Shown here: piece after piece, positions 26,122 to 32,482 of the stretch
Layout: every line of letters begins with the position of its first letter
How positions within the stretch are numbered: position 1 is the first letter of the stretch
Assembly (NCBI GenBank): GCA_023459655.1
Contig: JAEWTE010000056.1
Span: forward strand, 1 to 34,039
DNA length: 34,039 bases
Direction: 5' to 3'
From: Candidatus Parcubacteria bacterium
GTDB lineage: Bacteria; Patescibacteriota; Patescibacteriia; Patescibacteriales; Patescibacteriaceae
Position numbers and translations under genes: made by a program
The notes under the pieces: generated by a model
The model's input: the letters and a program-made list of their open reading frames with translations, nothing else
Database searches by the model: none
What the model was told of the DNA's origin: nothing

Positions 26122-27253
26122 ATTGTCGATGATTAGATGACTTATTTTTTAAGAAATAAGATCCTAAAAATGTGGCAATTGGCATAGACATAGCGACGCC
26201 AATACTACCAACCAAGGTTCTGACTATTTCGGTGGCAATAATTTCATTATTAATTATTTGGTTAAAGGACATAAACGGTTCTTGTTTAACTACAAATAAT
26301 AATAGAAGCGGTAATGAAGCACCAGCATAGGTTAAAAAGAGGGTATTAACAATTGCCCCTAAATGAGTATTACCAACCTTATAAGCCAAGCTAAAGACCT
26401 GGCCAGATGATAATTTTGGATTGGCTTCTTTAATCTGTCGAGTGGCTTCAATTTGTCCAACAATAACATCGTCTAAGACGCCGACTGCACCAATTAGCAT
26501 TCCGGCTAATAATAGTCCCTTAAAATTAATAATATTTTGACCCAAAGTGATTAAAAAGGCGGTTTCTTCTTGAGCTAAGCCAGTTAATCTAGTCCAGTTG
26601 GTAAATAAAACCGACAGTCCCATGGTCACTAATAATGACAAAAGAACACCAATTAAAGCTAGATGTGATTTGCGATTGATTCCTTCGGTGAGGTAGATGA
26701 TGACTGCCAAAATAGCTAATGATCCAATAGTGCCAATTAATAAAGGATTACCGCCAGCTAGAATTAGCGGCAACATTATTTTAATAATTATTAAAAAACT
26801 AATAACTAGGCCAACTAATGATTTAACTCCTTTAAATCGGCCGATAATGATAATTATGATAACAAACAAGGCGGTCAGCCAATAAAGTGGCGACCGTCTA
26901 ATAAAATCAATAATATAGAATTGATCGGGGCTGTCTGGGGCTACGCTTTTTTGAACAAGTACTCGATCACCCTGATGATAATAATTATGATTTAAAACAT
27001 CAATCTTCGATATACCCTGATAGAGTATTTCTTGTCCAAGCCATTGGCCTGATGAGCCAGTTAAAAGTAGATTTTGTTGAATTGATTGTTGATTATTTTC
27101 TCGAGTGATGGTTTGTTCGTCAATTATCTTAGTAACCAGCGCTTCAAAGATTTCTTCATTACCAGCTGATTGAGCTGGTACAGCGATGATTGATTTAGCA
27201 AATAAAAGACTAGCTGATAAAACGAAGAGAGTAATTAGCGTCTTTCTGAGCAT
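26108..27253 (-). CDS. YibE/F-like membrane protein
   Basis: 381 aa. A signal or anchor helix (about 5-25) and an extracytoplasmic domain (about 28-120) precede about seven to eight helices from residue 124 on. YibE/F signatures are GVLDDVIVGQIEA, YKVGNTHLGAIVNTLFLTYAGASLPLLL and the final VRTLVGSIGVAMSMPIATFLGS. The family function is unknown; some members sit with transport or stress genes. It starts 12 bases after gdhA and ends with TGA inside the tspO start region, so translation is likely coupled. The family call is firm; the role is open. Confidence 0.85.
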   Translation of the reverse strand: MLRKTLITLFVLSASLLFAKSIIAVPAQSAGNEEIFEALVTKIIDEQTITRENNQQSIQQNLLLTGSSGQWLGQEILYQGISKIDVLNHNYYHQGDRVLVQKSVAPDSPDQFYIIDFIRRSPLYWLTALFVIIIIIIGRFKGVKSLVGLVISFLIIIKIMLPLILAGGNPLLIGTIGSLAILAVIIYLTEGINRKSHLALIGVLLSLLVTMGLSVLFTNWTRLTGLAQEETAFLITLGQNIINFKGLLLAGMLIGAVGVLDDVIVGQIEATRQIKEANPKLSSGQVFSLAYKVGNTHLGAIVNTLFLTYAGASLPLLLLFVVKQEPFMSFNQIINNEIIATEIVRTLVGSIGVAMSMPIATFLGSYFLKNKSSNHRQYVKN

Positions 27254-27265
27254 TTTATTTATTGA

Positions 27266-28606
27266 TTAGACTAAGCCTTGAGCCAAGATGCTGTCGGCCA
27301 AGCGCTTGAAGCCAGCGATATTAGCACCAACCACATAATCAATATAACCATTGTCGTTTTTGCCGTAACGGACAGTTTGTTGGTGGATTTCTTTCATAAT
27401 AACTTTTAATCTTTCATCAACTTCTGATCTGGTCCAAGATAATCTTAAACTATTTTGACTCATTTCTAAGCCAGAAACAGCCACTCCACCAGCATTAGAG
27501 GCTTTACCTGGGGAGAATAAGATTTTGTTTTTTCTAAATATCTCGACTGCCTGAGCAGTTGATGGCATATTAGCTCCTTCGACAATTAGTTTAGTACCAT
27601 TGTCGATAAGCATCTGGGCATCTTCGACAGTTATTTCGTTTTGAGTAGCGCAAGGGAAGGCGGCGTCAGCTTTAATTGACCAAGGTTTTTTATCGACTAA
27701 ATATTCTAAATTATATTTATCGGCCACCTTTTGGATTCGGTCGTGTTCAATGTTTTTGACTTGTTTAACGTAGTCTAATTGTTCTTGGCTTAGGCCGTCT
27801 TTGATATAGATAGTTCCATTGGAATCAGATAAGGTTAAGACCTTAGCACCTAATTGTATGGCTTTTTCAGCCGCATATTGAGCTACATTACCTGATCCAG
27901 AGATTAGAATATTTTTTCCTAAGAGATGATCGTTAGTATTATTTAACATTTCTTCGGCAAAATAAGCTACACCATAGCCAGTTGCTTCAGTGCGGATATT
28001 GCTGCCACCCCAAGCTAGACCCTTACCAGTCAAGGTGCCAGAAAAATCTCTGGTTAGGCGCTTATATTGACCATATAAATAGCCAATTTCTCTAGCACCA
28101 ACCCCAATGTCGCCAGCGGGTACATCAATATTAGGGCCAATATGACGATAAAGTTCAGTCATAAAGCTTTGAGTAAAACGCATTACTTCATGATCAGATT
28201 TGCCATGAGGATCAAAATCACTACCACCCTTACCTGCACCTAGTGGTAGGCCAGTTAAACTATTTTTAAAGGCTTGTTCAAAGCCAAGAAATTTTAGGAT
28301 ACTTAAATTGACTGAGGGATGAAATCTAAGACCGCCCTTATATGGACCGATGGCGTTATTGAATTGGACTCTAAAACCGCGATTGATTTTAATTTCTCCA
28401 GCGTCATCAATCCAGGGGACTCTAAAAATTATAGTTCGATCGGGCTCAATTAGGCGTTCTAAAATTTTATTGTCAACATAAATCGGATTTTCATTTAAGA
28501 AATTTTCTAAAGACAAAACAACTTCTTCAACAGCCTGAATAAATTCTGGCTCATTTTGATTTTTTTGTTTAACTGATGACAATAAATCGTCGGCACTGAA
28601 TTTCAT
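27266..28606 (-). CDS. gdhA: Glutamate dehydrogenase, NADP-type
   Basis: 446 aa, almost exactly the length of E. coli GdhA. It interconverts 2-oxoglutarate plus ammonium and glutamate. The substrate lysine K90 lies in GPYKGGLRFHP, the catalytic K126 in LGAGKGGSDFDP, and the catalytic aspartate D166 in DVPAGDIGVGAREIGY. The Rossmann part has ISGSGNVAQYAAEKA. The 50-kDa hexameric NADP branch (PF02812/PF00208) is the best fit; cofactor choice is inferred from overall type. It begins 8 bases after the arsR stop and so should be controlled by that repressor, an unusual partner for glutamate dehydrogenase. Confidence 0.95.
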   Translation of the reverse strand: MKFSADDLLSSVKQKNQNEPEFIQAVEEVVLSLENFLNENPIYVDNKILERLIEPDRTIIFRVPWIDDAGEIKINRGFRVQFNNAIGPYKGGLRFHPSVNLSILKFLGFEQAFKNSLTGLPLGAGKGGSDFDPHGKSDHEVMRFTQSFMTELYRHIGPNIDVPAGDIGVGAREIGYLYGQYKRLTRDFSGTLTGKGLAWGGSNIRTEATGYGVAYFAEEMLNNTNDHLLGKNILISGSGNVAQYAAEKAIQLGAKVLTLSDSNGTIYIKDGLSQEQLDYVKQVKNIEHDRIQKVADKYNLEYLVDKKPWSIKADAAFPCATQNEITVEDAQMLIDNGTKLIVEGANMPSTAQAVEIFRKNKILFSPGKASNAGGVAVSGLEMSQNSLRLSWTRSEVDERLKVIMKEIHQQTVRYGKNDNGYIDYVVGANIAGFKRLADSILAQGLV

Positions 28607-28614
28607 AAAATATA

Positions 28615-28872
28615 TTAATTATTTTTTAATTTAATTATTTGTTTAGCAATTGCGCCAATTTTTTGGTTAGATAGGCGATAAAGTTGACGCCGACCTATTT
28701 TTTGACAGGCGATTATCTTTAAATCTTTAAGGACTTTTAAATGCTGAGAAACGGCTGATTGTGAAATTCCACAATTATTAACTAGACCAGAAACATCTCT
28801 GTCAACCTCTGATAAGCAAACAATGATCTTTAATCTAATTGGCGAGGAGAGGGCTTTTAGCGGGTTATTCAT
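28615..28872 (-). CDS. ArsR-family transcriptional repressor, first gene of the gdhA operon
   Basis: 85-aa winged helix-turn-helix protein. ALSSPIRLKIIVCL opens the fold. The recognition region is CGISQSAVSQHLKVLKDLKI (34-53) and the wing is GRRQLYRLS (60-68). It has three cysteines, C19, C34 and C56. None forms the CxC pair of arsenic sensors, so a thiol- or redox-based signal is possible but not shown. The promoter just upstream has an inverted repeat over its -10 box, which points to autoregulation. The expected start point lies only about two bases before the ATG, giving a nearly leaderless mRNA. Confidence 0.88.
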   Translation of the reverse strand: MNNPLKALSSPIRLKIIVCLSEVDRDVSGLVNNCGISQSAVSQHLKVLKDLKIIACQKIGRRQLYRLSNQKIGAIAKQIIKLKNN

Positions 28873-28880
28873 ATAATAAA

Positions 28881-28909
28881 ATATTAGCGCTTGCTAATAT
28901 GTTTGTCAA
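28881..28909 (-). promoter_or_regulatory. arsR-gdhA promoter with ArsR-type operator
   Basis: Read on the minus strand, TTGACA (28909-28904) and TAATAT (28886-28881) are spaced by 17 bases. The segment 28881-28900 is an inverted repeat with 8-base perfect arms, ATATTAGC and GCTAATAT, and a 4-base centre. It covers the -10 box and most of the spacer, so a bound dimer would block RNA polymerase. ArsR/SmtB repressors commonly use such AT-rich dyads. Seen directly; binding by the adjacent ArsR is inferred. Confidence 0.75.
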
Positions 28910-28940
28910 ATTTTTTATAATTATGTCCAATGATTAAAAT

Positions 28941-28965
28941 AAAACCCTGATAATATCAGGGTTTT
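28941..28965 (-). terminator. Bidirectional terminator downstream of the thioredoxin-CcdA gene
   Basis: A near-perfect 25-base palindrome, about 11 bp of stem with a 3-base loop, has A-runs on one side and T-runs on the other. It lies 30 bases past the stop of the minus-strand gene ending at 28995 and upstream of the arsR promoter, so it separates the two operons. Confidence 0.8.
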
Positions 28966-28994
28966 ATAAAAATTAATACTTTGAATAATTTGTA

Positions 28995-30227
28995 TTATCC
29001 AAACATTAGCCAGCCTGGTTTAAAAATTAACATTAAGCCGATAGCTAGCATTATCAAGCCGCCAATTAAACGAGAAAATCTGGCATATTTAGTAGTTATC
29101 CCGGTCATTTGCAAAGTAAACATGGCCACAAAAAATAGCAATAAATCATCAATCATGAAGAATAAAATATATAATAAAATATATAAATAATATTGCCAAT
29201 TATTCATTTGATTTAAGGCTAGAATTTGGGTATAAACCGCTGGTAATCCTGCTGAGCAGATTAGCTCAACTAAATTGACGGCAAAGGCTAAAAGAATAAT
29301 TCCTCCCAAAGCTAGCCATAGGCTGTTTTGTTGAATGGCTAATCTCATTTTGTCAAAAACTTTTTGTCTTTTTTCATTGCCAGTAATTTTACAACCACTA
29401 TTTTTATTAAAAATAAATTCTTTTAAACTATAACCTCCACCAATCATGGCTATTAAGCCGATTATAATTCTGACCCAGATTACTAGTCCTAAAAATAAAA
29501 TAAGATTAAGCCAGGCGGCCATAAACATAAAATAGACCGAAGCGGACGCAACGATAAAGGTAGCGCCTAAAATCCACATTCTTTTTTTATCTTTCATTCC
29601 CAGAAGGAGGCTAATTAAAAATAATAAAGTCCACATAGCACAAGGATTAAAGCCGTCTAAGGCGCCCATAACTATTGTTAAAATAGGCAAAGAAAAATTT
29701 AAAGCATTGATCTCGCCAATTAATGGTAAATTGACTATTTTTTGATTTTTATTTTCAAGATTTTCTGTTTCGGCCGACTTTGTTGGAATTGTTTGACTAT
29801 TTAATGCTGTTTCTTGAGTTATATTTAAAATACTGATTAAAGAATCAGGACAATAAGATAGGGAGCAGTTTTTAATTTTGGTTTCGATTAATTCTGAAGT
29901 TAGTCCCTCGGTATAACCAATATAATGTTGATCGCCAATTATTAAAAAAGGGATACCATCTACTCTGGTGCCAAGTTCATTGGCTATTTTTTGAAGTAAT
30001 AATCTATTTTTTTGGTTATTATAGATTTCGTATTCATAGAGTTTTAAATTGGGATATTTATTTTGGATAATTTGACGAATAAATTGACTTTCTTGGGCAC
30101 AATGTGGACAACCATCGCCGTAAAAGAAATAAGCATTGATTGGCAAGGATTGAGCTGATACTGATTTAGATAAAAAAAGCAAAGTAAAAACAAAAGCAGT
30201 AATAATCTTTTTACTGGAAATCTTCAT
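28995..30227 (-). CDS. Thioredoxin-domain protein fused to a CcdA/DsbD-like membrane domain
   Basis: 410 aa. A signal or anchor helix (6-25) leads to a thioredoxin-like domain with CPHC (C40/C43) and the cis-proline in DGIPFLIIG (P93). A linker rich in N, E, K and T (about 140-175) joins it to a membrane domain of about six helices. C196 in GFNPCAMW and C324 in ELICSAGLP are placed like the cysteine pair that carries electrons across the membrane in DsbD/CcdA. Expected role: passing reducing equivalents from the cytoplasm to extracytoplasmic thiols. It lies two bases after a small thioredoxin that could be its cytoplasmic donor. Confidence 0.88.
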   Translation of the reverse strand: MKISSKKIITAFVFTLLFLSKSVSAQSLPINAYFFYGDGCPHCAQESQFIRQIIQNKYPNLKLYEYEIYNNQKNRLLLQKIANELGTRVDGIPFLIIGDQHYIGYTEGLTSELIETKIKNCSLSYCPDSLISILNITQETALNSQTIPTKSAETENLENKNQKIVNLPLIGEINALNFSLPILTIVMGALDGFNPCAMWTLLFLISLLLGMKDKKRMWILGATFIVASASVYFMFMAAWLNLILFLGLVIWVRIIIGLIAMIGGGYSLKEFIFNKNSGCKITGNEKRQKVFDKMRLAIQQNSLWLALGGIILLAFAVNLVELICSAGLPAVYTQILALNQMNNWQYYLYILLYILFFMIDDLLLFFVAMFTLQMTGITTKYARFSRLIGGLIMLAIGLMLIFKPGWLMFG

Positions 30228-30229
30228 AT

Positions 30230-30499
30230 TTATTTATTTTTATTAGTGGTAATAATATCAATTAGGTCTTTTTTGGAAATTTCTCCATTTAGTCTTAAAA
30301 ATTCTTGTTCATTTTTATCTAAAAAAATAAAAACTGGTAAAACATTATTAATTTTATATTTATTAATTATTTCTTTGTCTTGATCAAAATCGTAATATTC
30401 AGTATTCAGCCAAGGATTAGCTTCTTCAATTTCTTTCCATCTCGGCTTCATGATTAAACAACCAGAGCACCAGATTGCTCCAAATTTTAGTACTTTCAT
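30230..30499 (-). CDS. Small thioredoxin-family protein
   Basis: 89 aa with no signal peptide, so probably cytoplasmic. The active site is WCSGC (W10, C11, C14) and the cis-proline is P55 in NVLPVFIFL. The CSGC centre differs from the CGPC of housekeeping thioredoxins. It is shorter than typical thioredoxin (about 105 aa) but keeps the core. Its ATG overlaps the TGA of the DUF134 gene, and the CcdA-like fusion follows after two bases. The order suggests it delivers electrons to that membrane protein. Confidence 0.87.
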   Translation of the reverse strand: MKVLKFGAIWCSGCLIMKPRWKEIEEANPWLNTEYYDFDQDKEIINKYKINNVLPVFIFLDKNEQEFLRLNGEISKKDLIDIITTNKNK

Positions 30500-30789
30500 A
30501 TTTTTTCGTGTTTAATTATTTTAATTGCTTGACCCTTGGTTAAAGCTATTGCGATTTTTTTATAGGCAGAATATAAAATTCTTTGATAAGTGCTGGTAGA
30601 GGTTTGCATTTGTTGGGCTGCTTGTTGTTGGTCAAGATCTTCAACATGCCTAAGACGGTAAGCCTCTATTTCTTCTAAAGAAATTTCTACGGTTTGCAGA
30701 TTTTTCATGGGAACACCTTGTGGTTTAAAACAGAAGACGTCAGGGTTAAATCTAATTGATTTGCAAAAACAATGTTGCGGTCTGGGCAT
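30496..30789 (-). CDS. DUF134 family predicted DNA-binding protein
   Basis: 97 aa. MPRPQHCFCKSIRF and VFCFKPQGVPM match the N-terminal DUF134 signature (compare the family form MPRP...C...P...YFKPxGIPM). ISLEEIEAYRLRHVEDLDQQ followed by AAQQMQTSTSTYQRILYSA is the helix-turn-helix, similar to sigma-70 region 4. C7, C9 and C20 could bind metal or act as a thiol switch. DUF134 genes often sit beside DUF5320 genes, as here. It is a good candidate to regulate the dyad-bearing promoter upstream, but that is inference. It ends in TGA overlapping the thioredoxin ATG. Confidence 0.85.
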   Translation of the reverse strand: MPRPQHCFCKSIRFNPDVFCFKPQGVPMKNLQTVEISLEEIEAYRLRHVEDLDQQQAAQQMQTSTSTYQRILYSAYKKIAIALTKGQAIKIIKHEKI

Positions 30790-30834
30790 AGCCTTGAAAA
30801 ATTATTAGTTATTTGTTAGTTTATAGTTATAAGA

Positions 30835-30885
30835 GAAGGCTGTCCGACCTCTGTTTGCAGAGGTCGGTTCCCAGGCCTTCTTTTA
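30835..30885 (+). terminator. Long hairpin between the DUF5320 and DUF134 genes
   Basis: The inner perfect 10-bp stem (30844-30853 with 30858-30867, loop TTTG) and the outer 6-bp stem (30835-30840 with 30875-30880) enclose a small internal loop. A T-run follows on the plus strand (30880-30890). In the minus direction, in which the neighbouring genes are read, only a weak T-stretch follows. It could therefore stop antisense transcripts, or act as a processing or partial-attenuation element inside the redox operon. Confidence 0.5.
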
Positions 30886-31128
30886 TTTTTGGTCTTTTAG
30901 GGCGGCTTTTTCAGCCCTAATGGTTTCTAATTCGTTGGTAAGCATTTTTTCTTCATCTTCTAGAGCTTGAAGTTGGTTTTTGGGGGATCGAAAAAATCTT
31001 TTAAATCCGGCACCCCAGCCCTGTCTGCAACCATACCAACTCATTTTTATCCCACCATTACAAGGACCTAGACCTCGTCCAGTTTGTTGTCCTTGTCCCA
31101 TTGGACCAGTTCCATCCATTTTTGGCAT
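30883..31128 (-). CDS. DUF5320 small glycine-rich protein
   Basis: 81 aa. MPKMDGTGPMGQGQQTGRGL is the DUF5320 hallmark. The Gly/Met-rich N-terminal half (1-46) contains C23 and C34. A charged coiled-coil tail (about 50-81, EDEEKMLTNELETIRAEKAAL) follows. Function is unknown. These small proteins accompany DUF134 and NifX/NifB-like or redox genes in many anaerobes. It is the promoter-proximal gene of the minus-strand redox operon, and its ATG lies about 50 bases below the strong promoter. The stop codon lies in the T-run beside the hairpin at 30835. Confidence 0.83.
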   Translation of the reverse strand: MPKMDGTGPMGQGQQTGRGLGPCNGGIKMSWYGCRQGWGAGFKRFFRSPKNQLQALEDEEKMLTNELETIRAEKAALKDQK

Positions 31129-31174
31129 AAAATTATTGTTAAAAATTTATAAGAGTAGCTCGACCTTTGTTACT

Positions 31175-31204
31175 ACCTATAATGAGTATATACCCATTAT
31201 AGGT
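31175..31204 (-). promoter_or_regulatory. 30-bp dyad operator overlapping the redox-operon promoter
   Basis: Positions 31175-31204 form an inverted repeat with 15-base half-sites and a single mismatched pair (31185 with 31194). The half-sites begin ACCTATAATG, and the centre is GTATATAC. It covers the -10 box and almost the whole spacer of the minus-strand promoter. Its length and near-perfect symmetry strongly suggest a dimeric or tetrameric repressor site. The regulator is unknown; DUF134 is a candidate. Confidence 0.75.
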
Positions 31205-31213
31205 GAATGTCAA
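31185..31213 (-). promoter_or_regulatory. Strong promoter of the DUF5320-DUF134-thioredoxin-CcdA operon
   Basis: On the minus strand, TTGACA (31213-31208) and TATACT (31190-31185) are spaced by 17 bases, close to the sigma-70 ideal. Transcription should start near 31178, leaving a leader of about 50 bases before the DUF5320 ATG at 31128. No other good promoter was found between this one and the gene at 28995. Confidence 0.75.
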
Positions 31214-31288
31214 CCGTTGTAATTCAAAATAATTTGATTAGTTTTTTAAAATTATTATAATTTTGTTAGATTGTAGTTTGTTTTTTAT

Positions 31289-31318
31289 AAAAATAGGACT
31301 TTAATAAGTTCTATTTTT
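31289..31318 (-). terminator. Terminator downstream of the prepilin gene
   Basis: A 13-bp stem (31289-31301 with 31306-31318, one G-T pair) and a 4-base loop, with A/T runs at both ends, can work in either direction. It lies 65 bases after the prepilin stop. The remaining bases 31214-31382 show nothing else beyond the redox-operon -35 box. Confidence 0.7.
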
Positions 31319-31382
31319 AGAATTCTACTATCTATATAATTTAGTGAGGGAAGATGTTCTTGGAATAGCGTTCAGATAATGA

Positions 31383-31928
31383 TTAAAGATCAGGTCTTAA
31401 TGGGCCGGTTAAGCAATATTTATAATCATTTAATATAGTTCCTCCGCTATTGGTTAATCTAAAAAAATCAGGATTATCACCTTCTAGTGAAAAAAGTAAT
31501 GACCATTGGTAATCAGTTCTGGGTCTTCCATTGCAAAACCAAGTAGATACGGTGGGATAAATTGATTGACCGATTCCTACATATTCATAGCATTGTCTTG
31601 GACTTGGTGATATTTTATAATCTGGATCGGTTGGAATTTTGGTCATTAAACCTGAATTTATTAATACAGACAATGAATTATTTAAGGTTGTATTACAACG
31701 CTTACCAACAGCGGTATATTGAGGATAATAGTCGTTGTATTGGTAGTACATTTCTATAGCTGTTTGTAGTCGCTTAATGTCAGATAATCTTTTAGTATCG
31801 CGGGCTTTTGATCTGGCACTATTTAAGGCTATTACTGATAAAGTAGCCAAAATTCCAATGATTGCTATAACAACTAATAACTCTATAAGAGTAAACGCTT
31901 TTTTATTATCATATCTTTTTTTAAACAT
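31383..31928 (-). CDS. Type IV prepilin / pseudopilin-like protein (GspG/PilE type)
   Basis: 181 aa. A short basic leader (1-11) precedes FTLIELLVVIAIIGILATLS, the class III signal region. The pivotal glutamate is at +5 of the mature protein (E16), and the helix continues to about residue 60. The residue before the cut is alanine (KKA/FTLIE) rather than the usual glycine. The globular part has four cysteines (C78, C113, C132, C172), enough for two disulfides. It is a probable subunit of a type IV pilus or competence pseudopilus, needing a prepilin peptidase not present here. AAGGA lies only two bases before the ATG. It stands alone between terminators. Confidence 0.9.
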   Translation of the reverse strand: MFKKRYDNKKAFTLIELLVVIAIIGILATLSVIALNSARSKARDTKRLSDIKRLQTAIEMYYQYNDYYPQYTAVGKRCNTTLNNSLSVLINSGLMTKIPTDPDYKISPSPRQCYEYVGIGQSIYPTVSTWFCNGRPRTDYQWSLLFSLEGDNPDFFRLTNSGGTILNDYKYCLTGPLRPDL

Positions 31929-31981
31929 GATCCTTATTAAAGTTTATATGATATATAAGATAATATTTATTTATGCTAATT

Positions 31982-31990
31982 ATTATAACA
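31982..31990 (-). promoter_or_regulatory. Extended -10 box upstream of the prepilin gene
   Basis: On the minus strand, TG-T-TATAAT (31990-31982) is a full extended -10 element. No good -35 is seen, which extended -10 promoters can tolerate. Transcription would start near 31975, giving an AT-rich leader of about 47 bases. Confidence 0.45.
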
Positions 31991-32019
31991 TAAACAGGAG
32001 GTTAGTAATAATAATTTAG

Positions 32020-32216
32020 TTAATTATTTTAAAGACAAAAGGCAGATATAAAATGTTCTTATATGATAATTTTTTATGGCTATTTAATCACAAGCTTTTA
32101 GTGAGATTAGATTATTTGATGAATAAATGAATATTGCTGTTTACTTTTCAATCTTTAATGGCCTTCATTAATAATGTATGAAAATAAGAAGCTGATTTTA
32201 ATAGAAGATTAAACTA
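32020..32216. other. AT-rich intergenic stretch with no recognised feature
   Basis: About 200 bases between the prepilin promoter and the hairpins downstream of tRNA-Ser. Both strands hold only very short open frames and no recognisable RNA. A sequence AGGAGG at 31996-32001 on the plus strand has no start codon at a useful distance. Confidence 0.5.
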
Positions 32217-32252
32217 AACAAAAAACAACGACCTAAATCGCTGTTTTTTGTT
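32217..32252 (-). terminator. Distal terminator of the tRNA-Ser transcript
   Basis: A 15-position stem with one mismatch (32217-32231 with 32238-32252, loop of six) is followed by T-runs in either direction. On the minus strand it lies about 70 bases past the tRNA 3' end and would end its transcript. Confidence 0.65.
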
Positions 32253-32254
32253 AG

Positions 32255-32319
32255 CAATTTTTTAGGCAGTCGAGTCGCAACTAAATCACGATTACTCGGG
32301 TCTGCACGATAAAAAATTG
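32255..32319 (-). other. Long hairpin immediately downstream of tRNA-Ser
   Basis: Three nested pairing blocks are visible: 32255-32264 with 32310-32319 (10 bp), 32266-32269 with 32302-32305 (4 bp), and 32271-32275 with 32094+200 offset, i.e. 32294-32298 (5 bp). The loop is about 18 bases. The outer arm is A6/T6-rich, so the minus-strand RNA meets six U just after the tRNA. It may help terminate or process the tRNA precursor. A small structured RNA is an alternative; no known family was recognised. Confidence 0.4.
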
Positions 32320-32322
32320 TCT

Positions 32323-32412
32323 TGGCGGAGAGGGCGAGATTCGAACTCGCGGTCCGCTTGCACGGACGACAGTTTTCAAGACTGTTCCATTAAACCACTC
32401 TGGCACCTCTCC
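32323..32412 (-). tRNA. tRNA-Ser (anticodon UGA)
   Basis: 90 bases including an encoded CCA (32325-32323). The acceptor arm GGAGAGG pairs with CCTCTCC. The anticodon stem ACAGT/ACTGT encloses loop CTTGAAA with anticodon TGA, reading UCA. The long variable arm (stem GTCCG/CGGAC) is the serine-type class II feature. The T arm contains GTTCGAATC, and the discriminator is G. All parts fold normally. Confidence 0.95.
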
Positions 32413-32423
32413 AGTATTATTTA

Positions 32424-32452
32424 AGATTAACAAAATTAGTTGGGGCTGACAA
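32424..32452 (-). promoter_or_regulatory. Candidate tRNA-Ser promoter
   Basis: On the minus strand, TTGTCA (32452-32447) and TAATCT (32429-32424) are separated by 17 bases. Expected transcription starts only about five bases before the tRNA 5' end. The -10 match is weak (three of six to the consensus). Confidence 0.4.
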
Positions 32453-32465
32453 TAGAGATAAGAAA

Positions 32466-32482
32466 GCCCTGTTAAACAGGGC
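32466..32482 (-). terminator. Terminator containing the stop codon of the zinc-ribbon gene
   Basis: A G+C-rich 7-bp stem (32466-32472 with 32476-32482) has a 3-base loop. On the minus strand it is followed by CTTTCTTAT. The TAA stop of the gene ending at 32472 lies at the loop edge, so a terminating ribosome would cover the hairpin. Confidence 0.6.

Noticed and set aside
30980..31222. 80-codon plus-strand frame over DUF5320 and its promoter
   Set aside because: It is antisense to a clear DUF5320 gene, and its end simply runs through the promoter dyad. The proline-rich translation mirrors the Gly-rich gene.
31996..32001. AGGAGG on the plus strand as a ribosome binding site
   Set aside because: No ATG, GTG or TTG followed by an open frame lies within a workable distance.
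31777..32019. 80-codon plus-strand frame opposite the prepilin
   Set aside because: It is a shadow of the prepilin signal region, with no start context and no recognisable protein features.
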